Source of the DNA: Ahaetulla prasina
Lineage: Eukaryota; Chordata; Lepidosauria; Squamata; Colubridae
Assembly (NCBI RefSeq): GCF_028640845.1
Contig: NC_080540.1
Span: 283,296,524-283,360,523, forward strand
DNA: 64,000 bases
Reading direction: 5' to 3'
Within the stretch, counting starts at the first letter, position 1. Each line of letters begins with the position of its first letter. The translations under genes were made by a program, and so were the position numbers. Positions 21,061-33,117 of the stretch are shown here, piece by piece. The notes under the pieces are model-generated. The model saw only the letters and a program-made list of their open reading frames with translations. It did no database searches and was not told where the DNA came from.

Positions 21061-23798
21061 TCTCCAGTCCCCCTTTAGACATTAACTATCTAAACTGGTA
21101 GTTATCAGGACATCACACTTCATTCATGAGTTCCAGGCATGCCAGCAGATCACATGTAAGAACTGAGACATGGTTGTCCCACCCTCTGCCAGGTTCATGT
21201 GGTAGGGGAAGACTACCTGCTGAAGACTCCAGAAGCAAATGGATCTTAACTGAACGTGATACAGTGGAGAATCTGCTTCCTCAGGTTGGTGACTGCCAAC
21301 AGTGACCTCTTTTGGATGAAGTGTGGAACCACAAGAGGAGAAAAACAATGCTTGTTTTCCCATTCTTGGAGGGTCATGTGGGTTTGTGCAGCCTAGTATT
21401 CCCAAAGGGCACAAGTCCAAGTTTGTTATTGAAAGAACACGCTTTTGCAAAAAAAAAAAAAAATCCCACAGATGATCCTTTGCCATCTATGCCCACTTCT
21501 TCTGTAAGTAAATTCTAGGAAGGGCAGGAGGGAGGGGAGAGGGAGAAAGAAAAGATTTATAATGTTAAAACCAATTAACATAGTAAATAAATACAACATA
21601 AATCTTCAGATCGTTCACAGCAGTTACCAAAACATTGTCACCACTGGTTTTATAATGTCTGAGTCATATCAAGAAAGAGAAGGAAAATATTATAGGAAAA
21701 GCCTTGGCATCAATTTAGAAAAGATGACCTCTTGCTTGCTTGCTTGCTCACCTGACCACTCATGGTCGGTCATACCTCAGAGAGAAAGAGTTTGATCATT
21801 GACAACTGCAGACCAGTGTTGAAGCCCTTCAGATGCCGAAGCCCAAAATATTTTAGGATCTACTTTCATCCCATCTGGACCACCACACTACTATTCTTAT
21901 CATCTTGAGCATATGTCAAACTGGTAGGAATGAAGGAAGGGCTGCCATATAACATATTTGGAAGGCACCATGCTGGAAAGAGTCATTCGGAGCCTCAGCT
22001 GAACACAAGAGTTATATATACAGTTATATAAATAACTTTGCGGAACTGAAGATCGTGCCCACAGAAACATCTTTGAAATGCGTGCATGTTTCTCCGTCTG
22101 CGTCTAACTCTCTAAAGAAAATAGTTATTCGTATATAAACTCCAGACTTTGTGGCTCGCTTCCTTTAACGATAGTAAATGACCCAGGAGTAAACTGTCGT
22201 GGTAACTCTCCATCACCATCTATTTCGAACTCAAAAAAACCCAACAACAACAACAACTATACCAGGATTTCAAGTCACACCCGCATACTTCTTTCTATAA
22301 GGAAGTCACGATAAGAGGCAACAGGAAATGAGGACAGCTAGAACCTCTTGAGACTTTTCTTGGCTGAAGGTCAACCATCTCCACGCACAGATTTCTTCCC
22401 TTATGCCAACTGTTCTTCTTCTGCTGCTTCTTGGTGTGCAACACCCTTGGCAGCACTCCCAGGCTGTGTCCTGGGTTCCTGGGTCCTCTTCAGCTTCTCA
22501 AGGCTGTTGCACACTTGAACATAAGAGTGCAGCCATAACAACAGTGTGCTAGAAGCACTCATAGAATCTGAAGGGCATCCAACAATTTGTTCAATTGAGG
22601 AACCAAATTAAAGCATTCCAGACCGATAGCTACTTAACCCCTGCCTGAACACATCCAATGAAGCAGAAGTCTATCTTATCCTGGGTAACTCAATGGATCA
22701 TCACACTGATCTTATTGCTAGAAAGTTTTGTTCAGTATCTGCCTTTAAGCCGTGATTCCATATGGATTAGATTATAAGAATGGATTATAAAGGTGAGATG
22801 ATGGAGGTGGCAAAAGTGACTGTTTTATTGAAAAAGAAGAACCTATTTAGTTTTGTTTCAACTTGGACACCACTTCTGGACTTTTTTCTTGAAACTGAAA
22901 ATTCTGATTTTAAGTTTTATGACTAGAATGACTTTGACGTTATAGAAATGGCTCAAAATGTCACTGCTTTTATCTTGGCACTCTTCTTTCTCCTTTAACT
23001 TTTCTTTTTTATATTTTTTATTTTATAATAAATGTTAATAGAATACTAAAAAACTATTTGGCCCCCTGCTTACTTCTCTTGCCCTTCTCTGAATCTGTTT
23101 CTATTTCATTACATCTTTTTCAATGCTTAAGGGCTAGAACTGGACACAATGTTCGAGAGTGGTATGAGGAAGCAAAATAAAGCAAAATCATTCATTCTTT
23201 TAATTTGGAAATTACACATTTGTTGATGTAGTCTAAAATTGCATTTGTCACTTTTTGCAGGTACATTACATTGTTGGCTCATGTTCAGCTTGAAATCAAG
23301 TACCATTGCAAAAATATTTTCACCAATGCTATTAACCAAGCTGGGGATCCCACATTCCACACTGTGCATTTGACATTTGATATTAAGCGAAAAATTGTGC
23401 ATTTGCCTCTGTTACTTTCAGCTCATTTCTCTAACTTAATAACGTCATTTAGAATTTTCTACAAAAAGAATTAGTTAACCCACCCAATTTTATGTCACTT
23501 TCAAATTTAAAAAGTGTTCCTTCCCAGTTTTCATCCAGGTTATTAAATAAAAAATTCCAAATGATAGAGAATCCATATTTAATGGAGGTCATCTGGAAAT
23601 GATTCAAGGAGCGTATTCCTGTATTTCAGATAAATCCACATAAACGTGTAGGATTTATCAATTCTTACTCTCCTCTTTGACAATCCTGTTGTACAACTTA
23701 ACCAAGATTTTTTTTCCATAAAGAAAGAACTCCTCCAATGCTCACAGATTGGGCATCCATTTCCCATCACAATTTCTTGCTTGCATTGTAAACTTGCC
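21061..23798. other. Long stretch without a recognised gene
   Basis: I see poly-A at 21449-21463, (CTTG)n near 21730, and AT-rich sequence near 23000. Minus-strand open frames (21124-21486, 23127-23402) and a short frame near 22400-22500 show no recognisable domain. This is the longest part of the window that I cannot assign to repeats, so it may be the least transposon-derived. Confidence 0.4.
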
Positions 23799-24280
23799 AT
23801 ATTTTTCAGAGTATAAGATGCTCCGAATTATAAGACACACCTATCTTTTCTGGGGAGGAAAACAAGGGGGAAAAAACCTCTGCCTCCCAGCAATTTTCCT
23901 CCTTGTAGCAAACAGCCTGCTTTAGTTTCATTTTCGTTTTCAGCACAGCCTGATTATCACAAGAAAAAAAAAATCTGCCTCCCAGCAATTTGCCTCATTG
24001 CAGCAAACAGCGGAGGCCCGCACAGCAATAGCAATTCCTGGAGCCTGAAACAGCTGAGAGTTGGGAGGCCGCTCCAACTGATAATCAACTACTTGTACTA
24101 ATCAGGCTGTGCTAAAGCTGAAACGGGCTGTTTGCTGTTTGCTGCAAGGAAGTAAATTGCTGGGAGGCAGAGGCCAAAGGCTGGGGGCCGGCAGCAGGGC
24201 TACATTTGGTGTATAAGATGCACCCAAATTTTCACTCTCTTTTGGGGGGGAGCGTCTTATACTCCGAAAAATACAGTATT
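23799..24280. mobile_element. DNA-transposon MITE with 'tttttcggagtataag' ends
   Basis: Left end 'atttttcagagtataagatg' mirrors right end 'cgtcttatactccgaaaaat'. The interior holds repeated units 'cctcccagcaatttncctcc' at about 23882 and 23973. No transposase is encoded, and the duplication is not readable. Confidence 0.7.
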
Positions 24281-24389
24281 TAGAGTTATTGCTTGGACAG
24301 GGCTTTTTTAATAGATTTTAATAGAACAGCACGGGTGTCTCCCCCAGAAATAAAAAAAAATGAATGAGATATAACTTAGTAATTAGAAA

Positions 24390-24652
24390 AGGGCCTCTGG
24401 TGGCTCAACAGACTAAGTCTGTCTGTTATTAACACAGCTGCTTGCAATTACTGCAAGTTCAAGTCCCACCAGGCCCAAGGTTGACTCAGCCTTCCATCCT
24501 TTATAAGGTAGGTAAAATGAGGACCCAGATTGTTGGGGGCAATAAAAGTTGACTTTGTATATAATATACAAACGCATGAAGACTATTGCTTGACATAGTG
24601 TAAGCCGCCCTGAGTCTTCGGAGAAGGGCGGGATATAAATTCAAATTTAAAA
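24390..24652 (+). mobile_element. tRNA-headed SINE with L2-like tail (full length)
   Basis: Head 'gcctctggtggctcaacaga' and 'caagttcaagtcccacc' give pol III box A and B. The body 'aaaatgaggacccagattgt' is followed by 'actttgtatataatatac'. The 3' end carries the L2-type hairpin 'ccgccctgagtcttcggag' and 'gggatataaat'. The tail shared with L2 elements here suggests mobilisation by L2 machinery. Sister copies: 38018, 60760, and minus strand 56350 and 59884. Confidence 0.88.
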
Positions 24653-25569
24653 AAAGGGGGGGGGAATTTCTCCCAGGAGAGGAAGGGGAAGCAGAACGAA
24701 GGGAAGGGAAGGGAAGGGAAGGCAAGGTGGTCTTCTTCTTACAAGACTTTTTATTCATGTTCCATTTTTATCTTTAGACAACAAATCTAGAGAGTGCATA
24801 CAGGAGTTGGTTGATCGAAAAGAGTAATGGGTTATTCAGAAACAGATTTTCATTATCTGGAATCAAAGAGGGGGATCCAAACTGTCCTGTTCTGTTCCCA
24901 ATGTCCATTTCCCCCAACCACAGCACTGTTTTATGCTGAAGGGTAACGATGTCCAATGGCATCAGAAACCACTCATCCTGTCAAGTGCTACAGATGCTAC
25001 AGATGCTGATTAGTTTCTCTGCTTTCTGGGTGACAGGCAGCTCTTGATGTTTTCTAAATCTCCACAGGAGGTACCAACCCAGCTTAGAATTATTACCTCT
25101 TCCTGGGCAACTGTCTCTATTTATTATATTTTGAAAAAAAGCCTGCGGCCTTGTTCCCCTTGAGCTGAATACACCGATGAGTATTAAAATACAGGCAGCC
25201 TGCTCCATTGCGCCAGAATAAGCAACAGGCACATGTTGTTTGAAAAAACACAAAACTTGGGAGTCAGAATAAATTCACAGCAAGGTTTTTATTGTTGACA
25301 ACATTCTCAGATACTAAAAACACAACTTCCCAGCTGACATTTTTTTTTGGCCTGCTACCAGAAAACAATAATAATAATAAAATACATAGATTCAACTTCC
25401 TTTAAATGATCAATGGTTTTGCACCTTCTGTTAGTGTGAACTCATGTGTTGTTATTCAAACTCCAGAAAAGTATTTCCGCCTAACTGAAGGCTTTATACA
25501 ATTCAAGGAAAAGAGTATTCAGAGAGGAAAGCTGCTTCTTAAACCAGTGAGTAGACTAATACCTACTCA
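24653..25569. other. No recognised gene
   Basis: Short (GGGAA)n near 24694-24722 and (AAT)n near 25367. Otherwise no named repeat or coding signal. Confidence 0.4.
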
Positions 25570-25665
25570 ATGGGTAGTAGCATCGTACTACCAAGTTTGC
25601 CTACACTTAGAAGTCAAGCAGGGTCAGACCTGATTAGTTTTTTGGATGGGAAACCGTTGAAAATT
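25570..25665 (+). mobile_element. 5S rRNA-derived relic (pseudogene or SINE3-type head)
   Basis: Contains 'agtcaagcagggtcagacct', 'gattagttttttggatggga' and 'aacc', which align with the internal promoter half of vertebrate 5S rRNA (canonical 'aagctaagcagggtcgggcctggttagtacttggatgggagacc' region). The flanking 5' part is more decayed. It could be a 5S pseudogene or the head of a 5S-type SINE. It is not a functional 5S gene. Confidence 0.6.
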
Positions 25666-25730
25666 CATGGTGACAGACTAGACTGGGAAACAAGACAGAA
25701 CTTGTAAAGGCACCAATAGCAGATACTGTA

Positions 25731-26454
25731 CAGGTAGTCCTCGACTTACAATCACAAGCTTTCTGTTGCTGAATGGAACATTTGTTAAGTGAGTTTTGCC
25801 CCATTTTATGACCTTTCTTGCCACAATTGTTAAATGAAGCACTGCAGTTGATAAATTATTAATACAGTTGTTAACTGAATCTGGCTTCCCTGTTAATTTT
25901 GTGTGTTGAGTGTGCACAGAGTGACTGCTATTTTGAGACAACCCAGGAGCAAAATACAGTGCACTTTTTTAAAACAGTGGTTTATCTACAAGTTATATAC
26001 AATATACATACTCATGCTAAGCAAGGCCAGGCAATCAAGTCTTCTTCTTCAACTATAACAGGAAGCATACACGGAGAGAAAATACAGAGAGATAGAACAT
26101 GAGGAGAGACAGACGCCCTCTAATGGCCACCCCTATATAGACATCCTCTTAAAGTGATAACCCTGCTGACTCATTCTCATTGCATCATCTTGGTTTACAG
26201 CCTTAGAGCAGCTGGCCAGCTATTAATTCATCATTAGCTTAACATTTTGTTTGTCAGAAGGTTGCCAAAGGTGATCACATGACCCGGGGACACTGCAACC
26301 ATCATAAATATGAGTCAAAGAGTCTGAATTTTGATCATTTTACCATGGGGATGCCGCAATGGTCGTAAGTGTAAAAATGATCTGTCACTTTTTTCAGTGC
26401 TGTTGTAACTTCAAATGGTCACTAAATGAACTGTTGTAAATCAAGGATTACCTG
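25731..26454. mobile_element. Tc1/mariner-like MITE containing a solo LTR
   Basis: Ends caggtagtcctcgacttaca and tgtaaatcaaggattacctg are inverted repeats flanked by TA at 25729-25730 and 26455-26456, as expected for Tc1/mariner. The body is interrupted at 25902-26244. Without the insert it is about 380 bp, matching the copy at 45365-45749. Confidence 0.85.
25902..26244 (-). mobile_element. Solo LTR (possibly Copia-like)
   Basis: A 343-bp insert with TG...CA ends (tgtgttgag ... gcttaaca) flanked by a perfect 5-bp duplication, ttttg, at 25897-25901 and 26245-26249. On the minus strand it begins TGTTAAGC and contains a TATA box, 'gtctatataggg'. The TGTTA/AACA termini and small size suggest Copia, but without internal sequence this is only an inference. 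Confidence 0.8.
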
Positions 26455-26809
26455 TATAATCTTGTTTGTAGCCTAACACATTTCTTATTTCATTATATTA
26501 TGAGGTCTTATCAATTAAAAAGATCGTCCTTATTCAAAAAATTGAATATATTAAAACTAAAGCATAAAAGATTAAAATATTTAACATTTTTTTAGGTAGT
26601 CCCTTCTTGTTATGAACAAAATTTTAAATATAAGGGAAGGCATCAATGCAACTCTGTGGGATGGGTAGCCTCCCATGTGCAACTTAGGACAAGGCAAAGC
26701 TGTCTAAAGAGGCTTCCACACCTCAAATTAAACTTCTGATTAAATACTCTGCAGGACAGAGTGATTCTTTAGAATAAGAATGAATAGAATAGAATAATAA
26801 CTTTGAACG

Positions 26810-27345
26810 TACACTAATCGGCATACTTTAAAATGAATTTTTTATTGTATACAGCTCTCAAGGGGTCACCACCTCCAATATACACTACATAAACATGACT
26901 AAATAAATACAAAATTATGCATATACCCACATTTATTATATGACACAGAGAAACAACAGAGTCTAGTTCGGATGTATACATGTACATGGTGAGAAAAATG
27001 AATCTTGCACGTTTACCAGATGGATGGCATAGGGAATAAAGCTATTAGAGAATTTAGTAGTCCTACTAGAAATACTTCAAAACCTCCTCCCAGAGGGGAG
27101 CAACAGAATCAGATCGTAAAATGTGTGTGTGGGGGGTCTCTAACAATGCTTTGAGCTCTAAGCACATAGTGCTTATAAACAGTATCCTGAAGCGAGCTAT
27201 AATAATCTATAATCTTCTCGGTTATCCTTACCACTCTCTGTATGGACTTTGTATCTAAGGCACTGCTACCAACAAACCAAACAGTGATGCAGTTTGTAAA
27301 AGTGCTGTCAATCGTGCCTCTGTAAAATGTGGCCAGGATAGAAGG
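26810..27345 (-). pseudogene. CR1/L3-like LINE ORF C-terminus and 3' UTR
   Basis: Minus-strand frame reads ATFYRGTIDSTFTNCITVWF, then DTKSIQRVVRITEKIID and LRAQSIVRDPPH. This is the reverse-transcriptase tail typical of CR1/L3-like LINEs, related to the Snake1 frame at 30660-30910. Stops and frame slips follow. The 3' UTR ends in 'caataaaaaattcattttaa'. Confidence 0.65.
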
Positions 27346-27346
27346 A

Positions 27347-27571
27347 TAATTTTTTTTTTTTACTACCGGTTCTGTGGGCGTGGCTTGGTGGGCATGGCAG
27401 GGGAAGGATACTGTAAAATCTCCATTCCCTCCCGATCAGCTGGGACTCGGGAGGCAGAGAATAGATGGGGATGAGGCCAGTCAGAATTTTTACTACCGGT
27501 TCTCCGAACTCCTCAAAATTTCCGCTACCAGTTCTCCAGAACTGGTCAGAACCTGCTGAAACCCACCTCTG
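27347..27571. mobile_element. hAT-like MITE family D, left end lost
   Basis: Core 'ctaccggttctgtgggcgtg' and right end 'ctgctgaaacccacctctga' are present; the left terminus is replaced by a T run. Confidence 0.75.
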
Positions 27572-27649
27572 AAATCATCCCCTTCCAACAGGTCTTTGAG
27601 GGATCCCTTTGATCTTACAACAGACTTTATTTGTTGGATTGTGGGTGTT

Positions 27650-27722
27650 TAGGGCAGCCTTTCTCAACCTTGGCCACTTTAAGATGAGTGGACTTCAACT
27701 CCCAGAATTCCACAGCCAGTTT
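27650..27722. mobile_element. Half of a hAT MITE family A
   Basis: Left arm only: 'agcctttctcaaccttggcc' to 'cttcaactcccagaattcca'. The right arm is missing. Confidence 0.65.
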
Positions 27723-28443
27723 AGGTTACTTCTGTTGCTTTACAACTGGAGGTTTTTTGTTTGTTTGTTTCTATGATGGTTTTTCCTGCTGTGAGTTGAT
27801 GCTTGCAAACAAACACTATAAATAAATAAAACTGTGCCCTGTCCATAACAGTCACACCAGTCTTACTTGATTTGATGGAGAGGGTCTCCTAGAGCCTACT
27901 TTACATACAATACAGAATTGTATGATTGAAGCAGTGTACAAGTTGAAACAAGATAATCCTCAAAATATTCTTGTCTGTACACCAGACAACCGAATTTGGG
28001 GAGCCCTGAGAGATATAACCCATTCTGGCCTTTCCCAAATGCTTATTGTCAACATGCTAATGTCTTCTTCCATTTTCCTGCTGATTAAACATCATTGTGT
28101 GCATGTGTGGCAGTAATTATACTTCCAGCAGAAAGGTATTAATGCTGAATTATTCCATACCGATTAAATGGATTCCGGTACTTTTTCTCCTGGTGCATTC
28201 AAGGAGCTTTAGCACACAGTTAAAATATAGCGAAGATATCAGGCAACTGAGTTGTGTCAACATTTCCAGCCTAAATAAGATGCGACAACAACAACAAAAA
28301 TCCACCCCATTATTTTGTTAATGCAATGACAAGATAACTAACGTTTACTTTTGGTCATGAAAACCGACTTCATTGCCCTTCTGATTTAACAATGCCCAAG
28401 TTAGGCTTAAACTTGGATTCTCCAAGGTGATTCTTCCAGTTGA
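27723..28443. other. No recognised gene
   Basis: Short open frames (27922-28116, 28097-28321) have no recognisable domain. A (TTTG)n run lies near 27757. Confidence 0.4.
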
Positions 28444-28451
28444 GTTGAGGC

Positions 28452-28714
28452 CAGGGGTGAAATGCTCCCGGTTCGGACTGGGTCACATGATCCGGTAGCG
28501 ATGGTGGTACAAAGCTCCGCCCACCTGCCCAGGGTTGTCTTTACTTCCTGGTTAAAACCAGTGTTTTTTACCTTCTGCACAAGCACAGAAGGTTTTGCGC
28601 ATGCGCAGGTCTACGTGTGCATGTGACGCATGTGCATGCGCTTGCTTCCCTGGCACGCCTGCAGGGCACGTACACTTCCGAACTAGTAAGGAAGGTAAAT
28701 AGATTTCACCCCTG
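28452..28714. mobile_element. hAT-like MITE family E, intact
   Basis: Ends caggggtgaaatgctc and agatttcacccctg. A perfect 8-bp duplication, gttgaggc, lies at 28444-28451 and 28715-28722. The interior has 'gcgcatgcgcag', 'gtgcatgcgc' and 'cttcctggttaaaaccag' words shared with 49212-49436. Confidence 0.92.
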
Positions 28715-28937
28715 GTTGAGGCTATTGGTTCCAGAATGCTCAGCCCGCCTCATGTGGGGAATTCTGGATCTACTAATTTTCAACCCACTTGAAGATAATA
28801 AATATTCTTTGGCACGCTACTGAAGTTATCAGGAGCAAAACAAAGATTTGGTTACTAAATACAGCCCTCAGCAAATCACATAGATTATTTTCCCTTTGTT
28901 GCTCCTTATATCAACCTTGACATGTAAAGAACATTCT

Positions 28938-29621
28938 TTGATGATAACATAACATAACATAACATCAGAGTTGGAAGGGACCTTGGAGGCCTTCTAGTCC
29001 AACCCCCTGCCCAGGCAGGAAACCCTACACCATCTCAGTCAGATGGTTATCCAACATTTTCTTAAAAATTTCCAGTGTTGGAGCATTCACAACTTCTGAA
29101 GGCAAGTCGTTCCACTTATTAATTGTTCCAACTGTCAGGAAATTTCTCCTTAGTTCTAAGTTGCTTCTTTCTTTGATCTGTTTCCACCCATTGCTTCTTG
29201 TTCTACCCTCAGGTGCTTTGGAGAACAGCCCGACTCCCTCTTCTTTGTGGCAGCTCCTGAGATATTGGAACACAGCTATCATGTCTCCCCTAGTCCTTCT
29301 TTTTGTTAAACTAGACATGCCCAGTTCCTGCAACCGTTCTTCATATGTTTTAGCCTCCAGTCCCCTAATCATCTTTGTTGCTCTTCTCTGCACTCTTTCT
29401 AGAGTCTCAACATCTTTTTTACATCGTGGCGACCAAAACTGGATGCAATATTCCAAGTGTGGCCTTACCAAGACATTATAAAGTGGTACTAGCACTTCAC
29501 GTGATCTTGATTCTATCCCTCTGTTTATGCAGCCCAGAACTGTGTTGGCTTTTTTAACAGCTGCTGCACACTGCTGGCTCATATCTAGATGGTTATCCAC
29601 TAGGACTCCAAGATCCCTCTC
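28938..29621 (-). mobile_element. CR1 LINE 3' end with open C-terminal reading frame
   Basis: The minus strand encodes the CR1 reverse-transcriptase C-terminus without an internal stop: [77 protein letters not shown], ending near 29025. The 3' UTR has the conserved 'ggttggactagaaggcctcc' (minus strand) and an (AACAT)n-type tail at 28943-28964. It is 5'-truncated at about 29621, where it abuts an (ATG)n microsatellite. Confidence 0.92.
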
Positions 29622-29645
29622 ATGATGATGATGATGATGATGATA
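29622..29645 (+). repeat. (ATG)n microsatellite
   Basis: About eight ATG units; read in reverse they add a run of histidines to the CR1 frame, which is not biological. Confidence 0.95.
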
Positions 29646-29689
29646 GTTCTGGAAAGAACAACATCCAGCATCGATCAGCACTGATTTAT

Positions 29690-30310
29690 ACATTGAAATA
29701 ATATATTCACAGAAGCAGAACTGAAAGAACTGCAAAGGTCTACTCGGGGCAGAGAAATTGAAGTCCTGCCAGAAATAAAGGGGAGTCATCAACAGAGGAA
29801 GCCAGCATAGATACTAAATCATTTTCATTCCCAAACCAGGCACCCTCTTCTCCACATTCTCCTGAGAAAGAACAAAACCATCTAACTGAAAAAAGAAGAA
29901 TTGAAACAAGGATGCCTACACTGAAGTTTGTTCCAAAGGAACAGCTAACACGAGTATTAAAAGATACCAGTACCGTAATACCCAACTATAAGAAGCAGAT
30001 CGCTGCAAGGAACCAATCTACAGCACAGCTGCAGTTTTAACTGAATACCCGCAATGCAAAGTCAACAAACAAGAAAAAAAGGCCCAACAGTGCACCACTA
30101 AAATGGAAAGTCAGGCTGGAAAATAAGATCAGCATGCCAAGATCAGATGCAAGCAAGCTAAAACAGATGAAAATAAAAAAGCAGAACAAGACGACAAAAA
30201 ATAAAATAAAATATCCACTCCAGAAATATCAGAAACGAGGGAGATTAAGGAAACCTGGGAAATAATAAAGCAGCAAAGAACAGCTATAGTCAAGAAGATC
30301 AGCAGATACA
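29690..30310 (+). pseudogene. R4/Dong-like LINE ORF fragment
   Basis: Plus-strand frames include PNSAPLKWKVRLENKISMPR and SDASKLKQMKIKK, resembling the basic linker between endonuclease and reverse transcriptase of R4/Dong-type LINEs. Stops and frame slips are frequent. The family assignment is from motif memory and is tentative. Confidence 0.4.
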
Positions 30311-30331
30311 AACTTTAAATTGCACTCCAGA

Positions 30332-30910
30332 GATAGAATAGAATAGAATAGAACAGAATAGAATTTTTATTGGCCAAGTGTGATTGGACACACAAGGAAT
30401 TTGTCTTGGTGCATACGCTCTCAGTGTACATAAAAGAAAAGATACCTTCATCAAGGTACAACACTTACAACACTTAATAATAGTCATAGGGTACAAATTT
30501 AACACTTAATGATACAACAGTTAATGGTAGTCATAGGCTACAAATAAGCAATCAGGAAACAATATCAGTATAAATCATAAGGATACAGTTACAGTCATAA
30601 GTGGAAGGAGATGGGTGATGGGAACGATGAGAAGATCAATAGTAAATTAGATTTAGTAAATAGTTTGACAGTGTTGAGGGAATTATTTGTTTTGCAGAGT
30701 GATGGCGTTCGGGAAAAAACTTCTTGTGTCTAGTTGTTCTGGTGCGCAGTGCTCTGTAACGTTGTTTTGAGGGTAGGAGTTGAAACAATTTATGTCCAGG
30801 ATGTGAGGGATCTGTAGATATTTTCACAGCCCTCTTTTTGACTTGTGGAATATACAGGTCCTCAATGGAAGGCAGGTTGATAGCAATTGCTTTTTCTGCA
30901 GTTCTGCAGA
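30332..30910 (-). mobile_element. Snake1 CR1/L3 LINE 3' end with ORF C-terminus
   Basis: The (AATAG)n tail at 30332-30364 is followed on the minus strand by the family 3' UTR and the ORF C-terminus: AINLPSIEDLYIPQV, TDPSHPGHKLFQLLPS, YRALRTRTTRHKKFF. No stop interrupts it before its end near 30636, although homology stops at about 30910 through 5' truncation. This copy links the AATAG tail to coding sequence. Confidence 0.88.
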
Positions 30911-31532
30911 ATAGCCAAATGCTAACCATCACTTTTGGATAATGTACAGGATGTTTTGCAAACTGGACAAGGATAAAATAGGGATTGGGGTAAAAGTGGA
31001 TTAGTAACTTTTCAAGGAAAATTTGAACTCCTTGTGATGCTACCAAAAGATCAAAATCTAGTATTGGCATGACAACCATCATCACGTAATTTATGTTTCC
31101 AGAAAATCTTCAACGTTCATAATGAAGACATGATTTAAATTGACGAGGTGGTGCTGATGTTGCTAGGAGACCTCCCACTCTGCCCAAGGTCTTTCCACTT
31201 CTATTTCTCCCTTTCCCCTGAGTTCTGCCACCTCCTCGCCATGTTTCACCCACTCTTAAGCATGGCTTGCCACTATTCTCACCCCATAGGCTGCAACTTC
31301 CTCTTCCTGCTTTTCCTGGGTATATCTAGCAGAAAAGGTTAGGAAGAAAACGTGAGATGCGCGATTCATCATTTCAGAATGCAACGGGCATCACTTGTTG
31401 AAATGAAAATGAATGCAGGCAGGATGTCAGTCTGGCCACAAGCAACCCTAAGGAGTTTGTGATGCTGGACAGCATTTTATAGAGAAAAAGAAATCACACA
31501 ATTCTTTTTTTGGGGGGGGCAACGATTTAAAT
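30911..31532. other. No recognised gene
   Basis: The open frame upstream of the Snake1 break continues to 31085 without LINE similarity. Nothing else is identified. Confidence 0.4.
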
Positions 31533-31638
31533 CAGGAGTCTCTAACCTTGGCAACTTTAAGACTTGTTGATTTCAACTCCCAGAATTTTGGGAGTTGAAG
31601 TCTACAAGTCTTAAAGTTGCCAAGGTTGGAGACCCCTG
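31533..31638. mobile_element. hAT MITE family A, short form
   Basis: Ends caggagtctctaaccttgg and aaggttggagacccctg with almost no loop. Duplication atttaaat (31525-31532) and atttaaaa (31639-31646) differs at one position. Confidence 0.9.
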
Positions 31639-32694
31639 ATTTAAAATATTAAGCGGGACTGTGCTCCAGGCGCTTCCTCTGTTTCAATCCAGATCTGCCT
31701 TTTTTCTTTATGTTTATTTTCTCCTTCGGTTTTCACTTTTCTTCTGTACAGCCAGGAAAAGAAAAAAATCAAAATCATTTCAATACTGGTTAGGCGTGAA
31801 AATTACAGTTGCCAAAAATAAAACGATCTTGAGTAATAGCCTCATCTTCCCTGCAATGATCTTTTGCTCCGTTACAGCTTAAGACATCTCCCTTTGTGTA
31901 AATCCCTCTCAATTCTTTCAATTAATCTCTCTTAATTGCCTTTAAGCTTATTTGAAGCTTATCGTTTTAGATCAGATTCCATCCATAATATTTCCATAAT
32001 GCTTGTTATCTCTTTTCCTCCTGCTGCATCTTATTTCCCTTTCACTGAACTGATTTCAAAAGCTTAAAGGTCAAGTTTCTTTCAAATCAATTTTAACTCC
32101 TGATGACTCCATGGACCCATCTTTCTAGCTTTCTTGACAAATGTACAAAAGTGGTTTACTATAGTCTTCTTCCAGATTTCTTTTTTTTATATATTTCCAG
32201 CTTAGGCTACAGTCCTGAGATATTTTATTGGGCTCCCATCCACTTGCTAACCAAATCCATCCTAACTTAGCGTTGGCCAAGATCAGGCAAATTACTATGA
32301 CAATCCATTCTAGATTTTGCACATTCCTAAGTAGCGATACAAGGAACATGCACTCAGGAAAGAAACCCATTCGCACACTATCAATTCTTCCCTCACTCTG
32401 CAATTTTTTGGGGGGGATCTTGTTCATGTTTCCTAAAAAGGATGTCATATTTAAGCAGTTTGGAGCTACCACTGCTAGGAACAATGTGACTTTCTCATAC
32501 TTTCAAGCCCCTAAATATTGCCTGAAGTAGAACTATTATTTAATCATGGAGCTGGCCCAAATCCCAAATAGCTAAGTGATATGGCCTTTGCCCACATATC
32601 CTAGGCCAGATTCTACCGCTTGTCTACTTGGGAGTTCTCCAGATAATCTGGGATGATAAGGTGTGGTTAGAAAGTCAATCCTAATACATTTGGA
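31639..32694. other. No recognised gene
   Basis: Open frames on both strands at 32125-32530 overlap each other and show no domain I recognise. AT-rich elsewhere. Confidence 0.4.
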
Positions 32695-33030
32695 AGGGCA
32701 CCAAAGTGATGAAGGAGTAGACATTACGCCCACATACATATCCAAAAATCAAAAACCATCTTAAAGGATGCAAAGGTATCTTTTGGAGACAAGGACAAAG
32801 AACAAGTCACACATGGGTAGTTTTACAGATAGCATGGATTAACTGCTTTGCCCGTGACAAAAGCAATTTTAATGAAACCATTATGGCAAACCAGAAATCT
32901 TTGGAGAAAATTTGTGGAGCAAAAGGATGCACAACCTGAAACACCAGGACTTCAACTCCATCTCCATTAGATTAATTAGAGAGTCACCATTAGATTAATT
33001 GTATGTCTCCCTCTCTTTCTCTCTCTGTAG
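32695..33030. repeat. Unclassified dispersed repeat, copy 1
   Basis: Shares long stretches with 39020-39335, including 'ttttggagacaaggacaaag', 'aatgaaaccattatggcaaa' and 'ttgtggagcaaaa'. Like that copy, it ends in 'tctctctctgtag' just before a microsatellite. Family not recognised. Confidence 0.65.
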
Positions 33031-33035
33031 ATACA

Positions 33036-33036
33036 T

Positions 33037-33117
<81 letters not shown>

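Noticed and set aside
21124..21486. 120-codon minus-strand frame as a host exon
   Set aside because: No domain recognised, and no convincing acceptor/donor pair at its borders.
29622..29792. Histidine-run N-terminal extension of the CR1 frame
   Set aside because: Comes from an (ATG)n microsatellite read in reverse and unrelated upstream DNA; CR1 homology begins at RDLGV.
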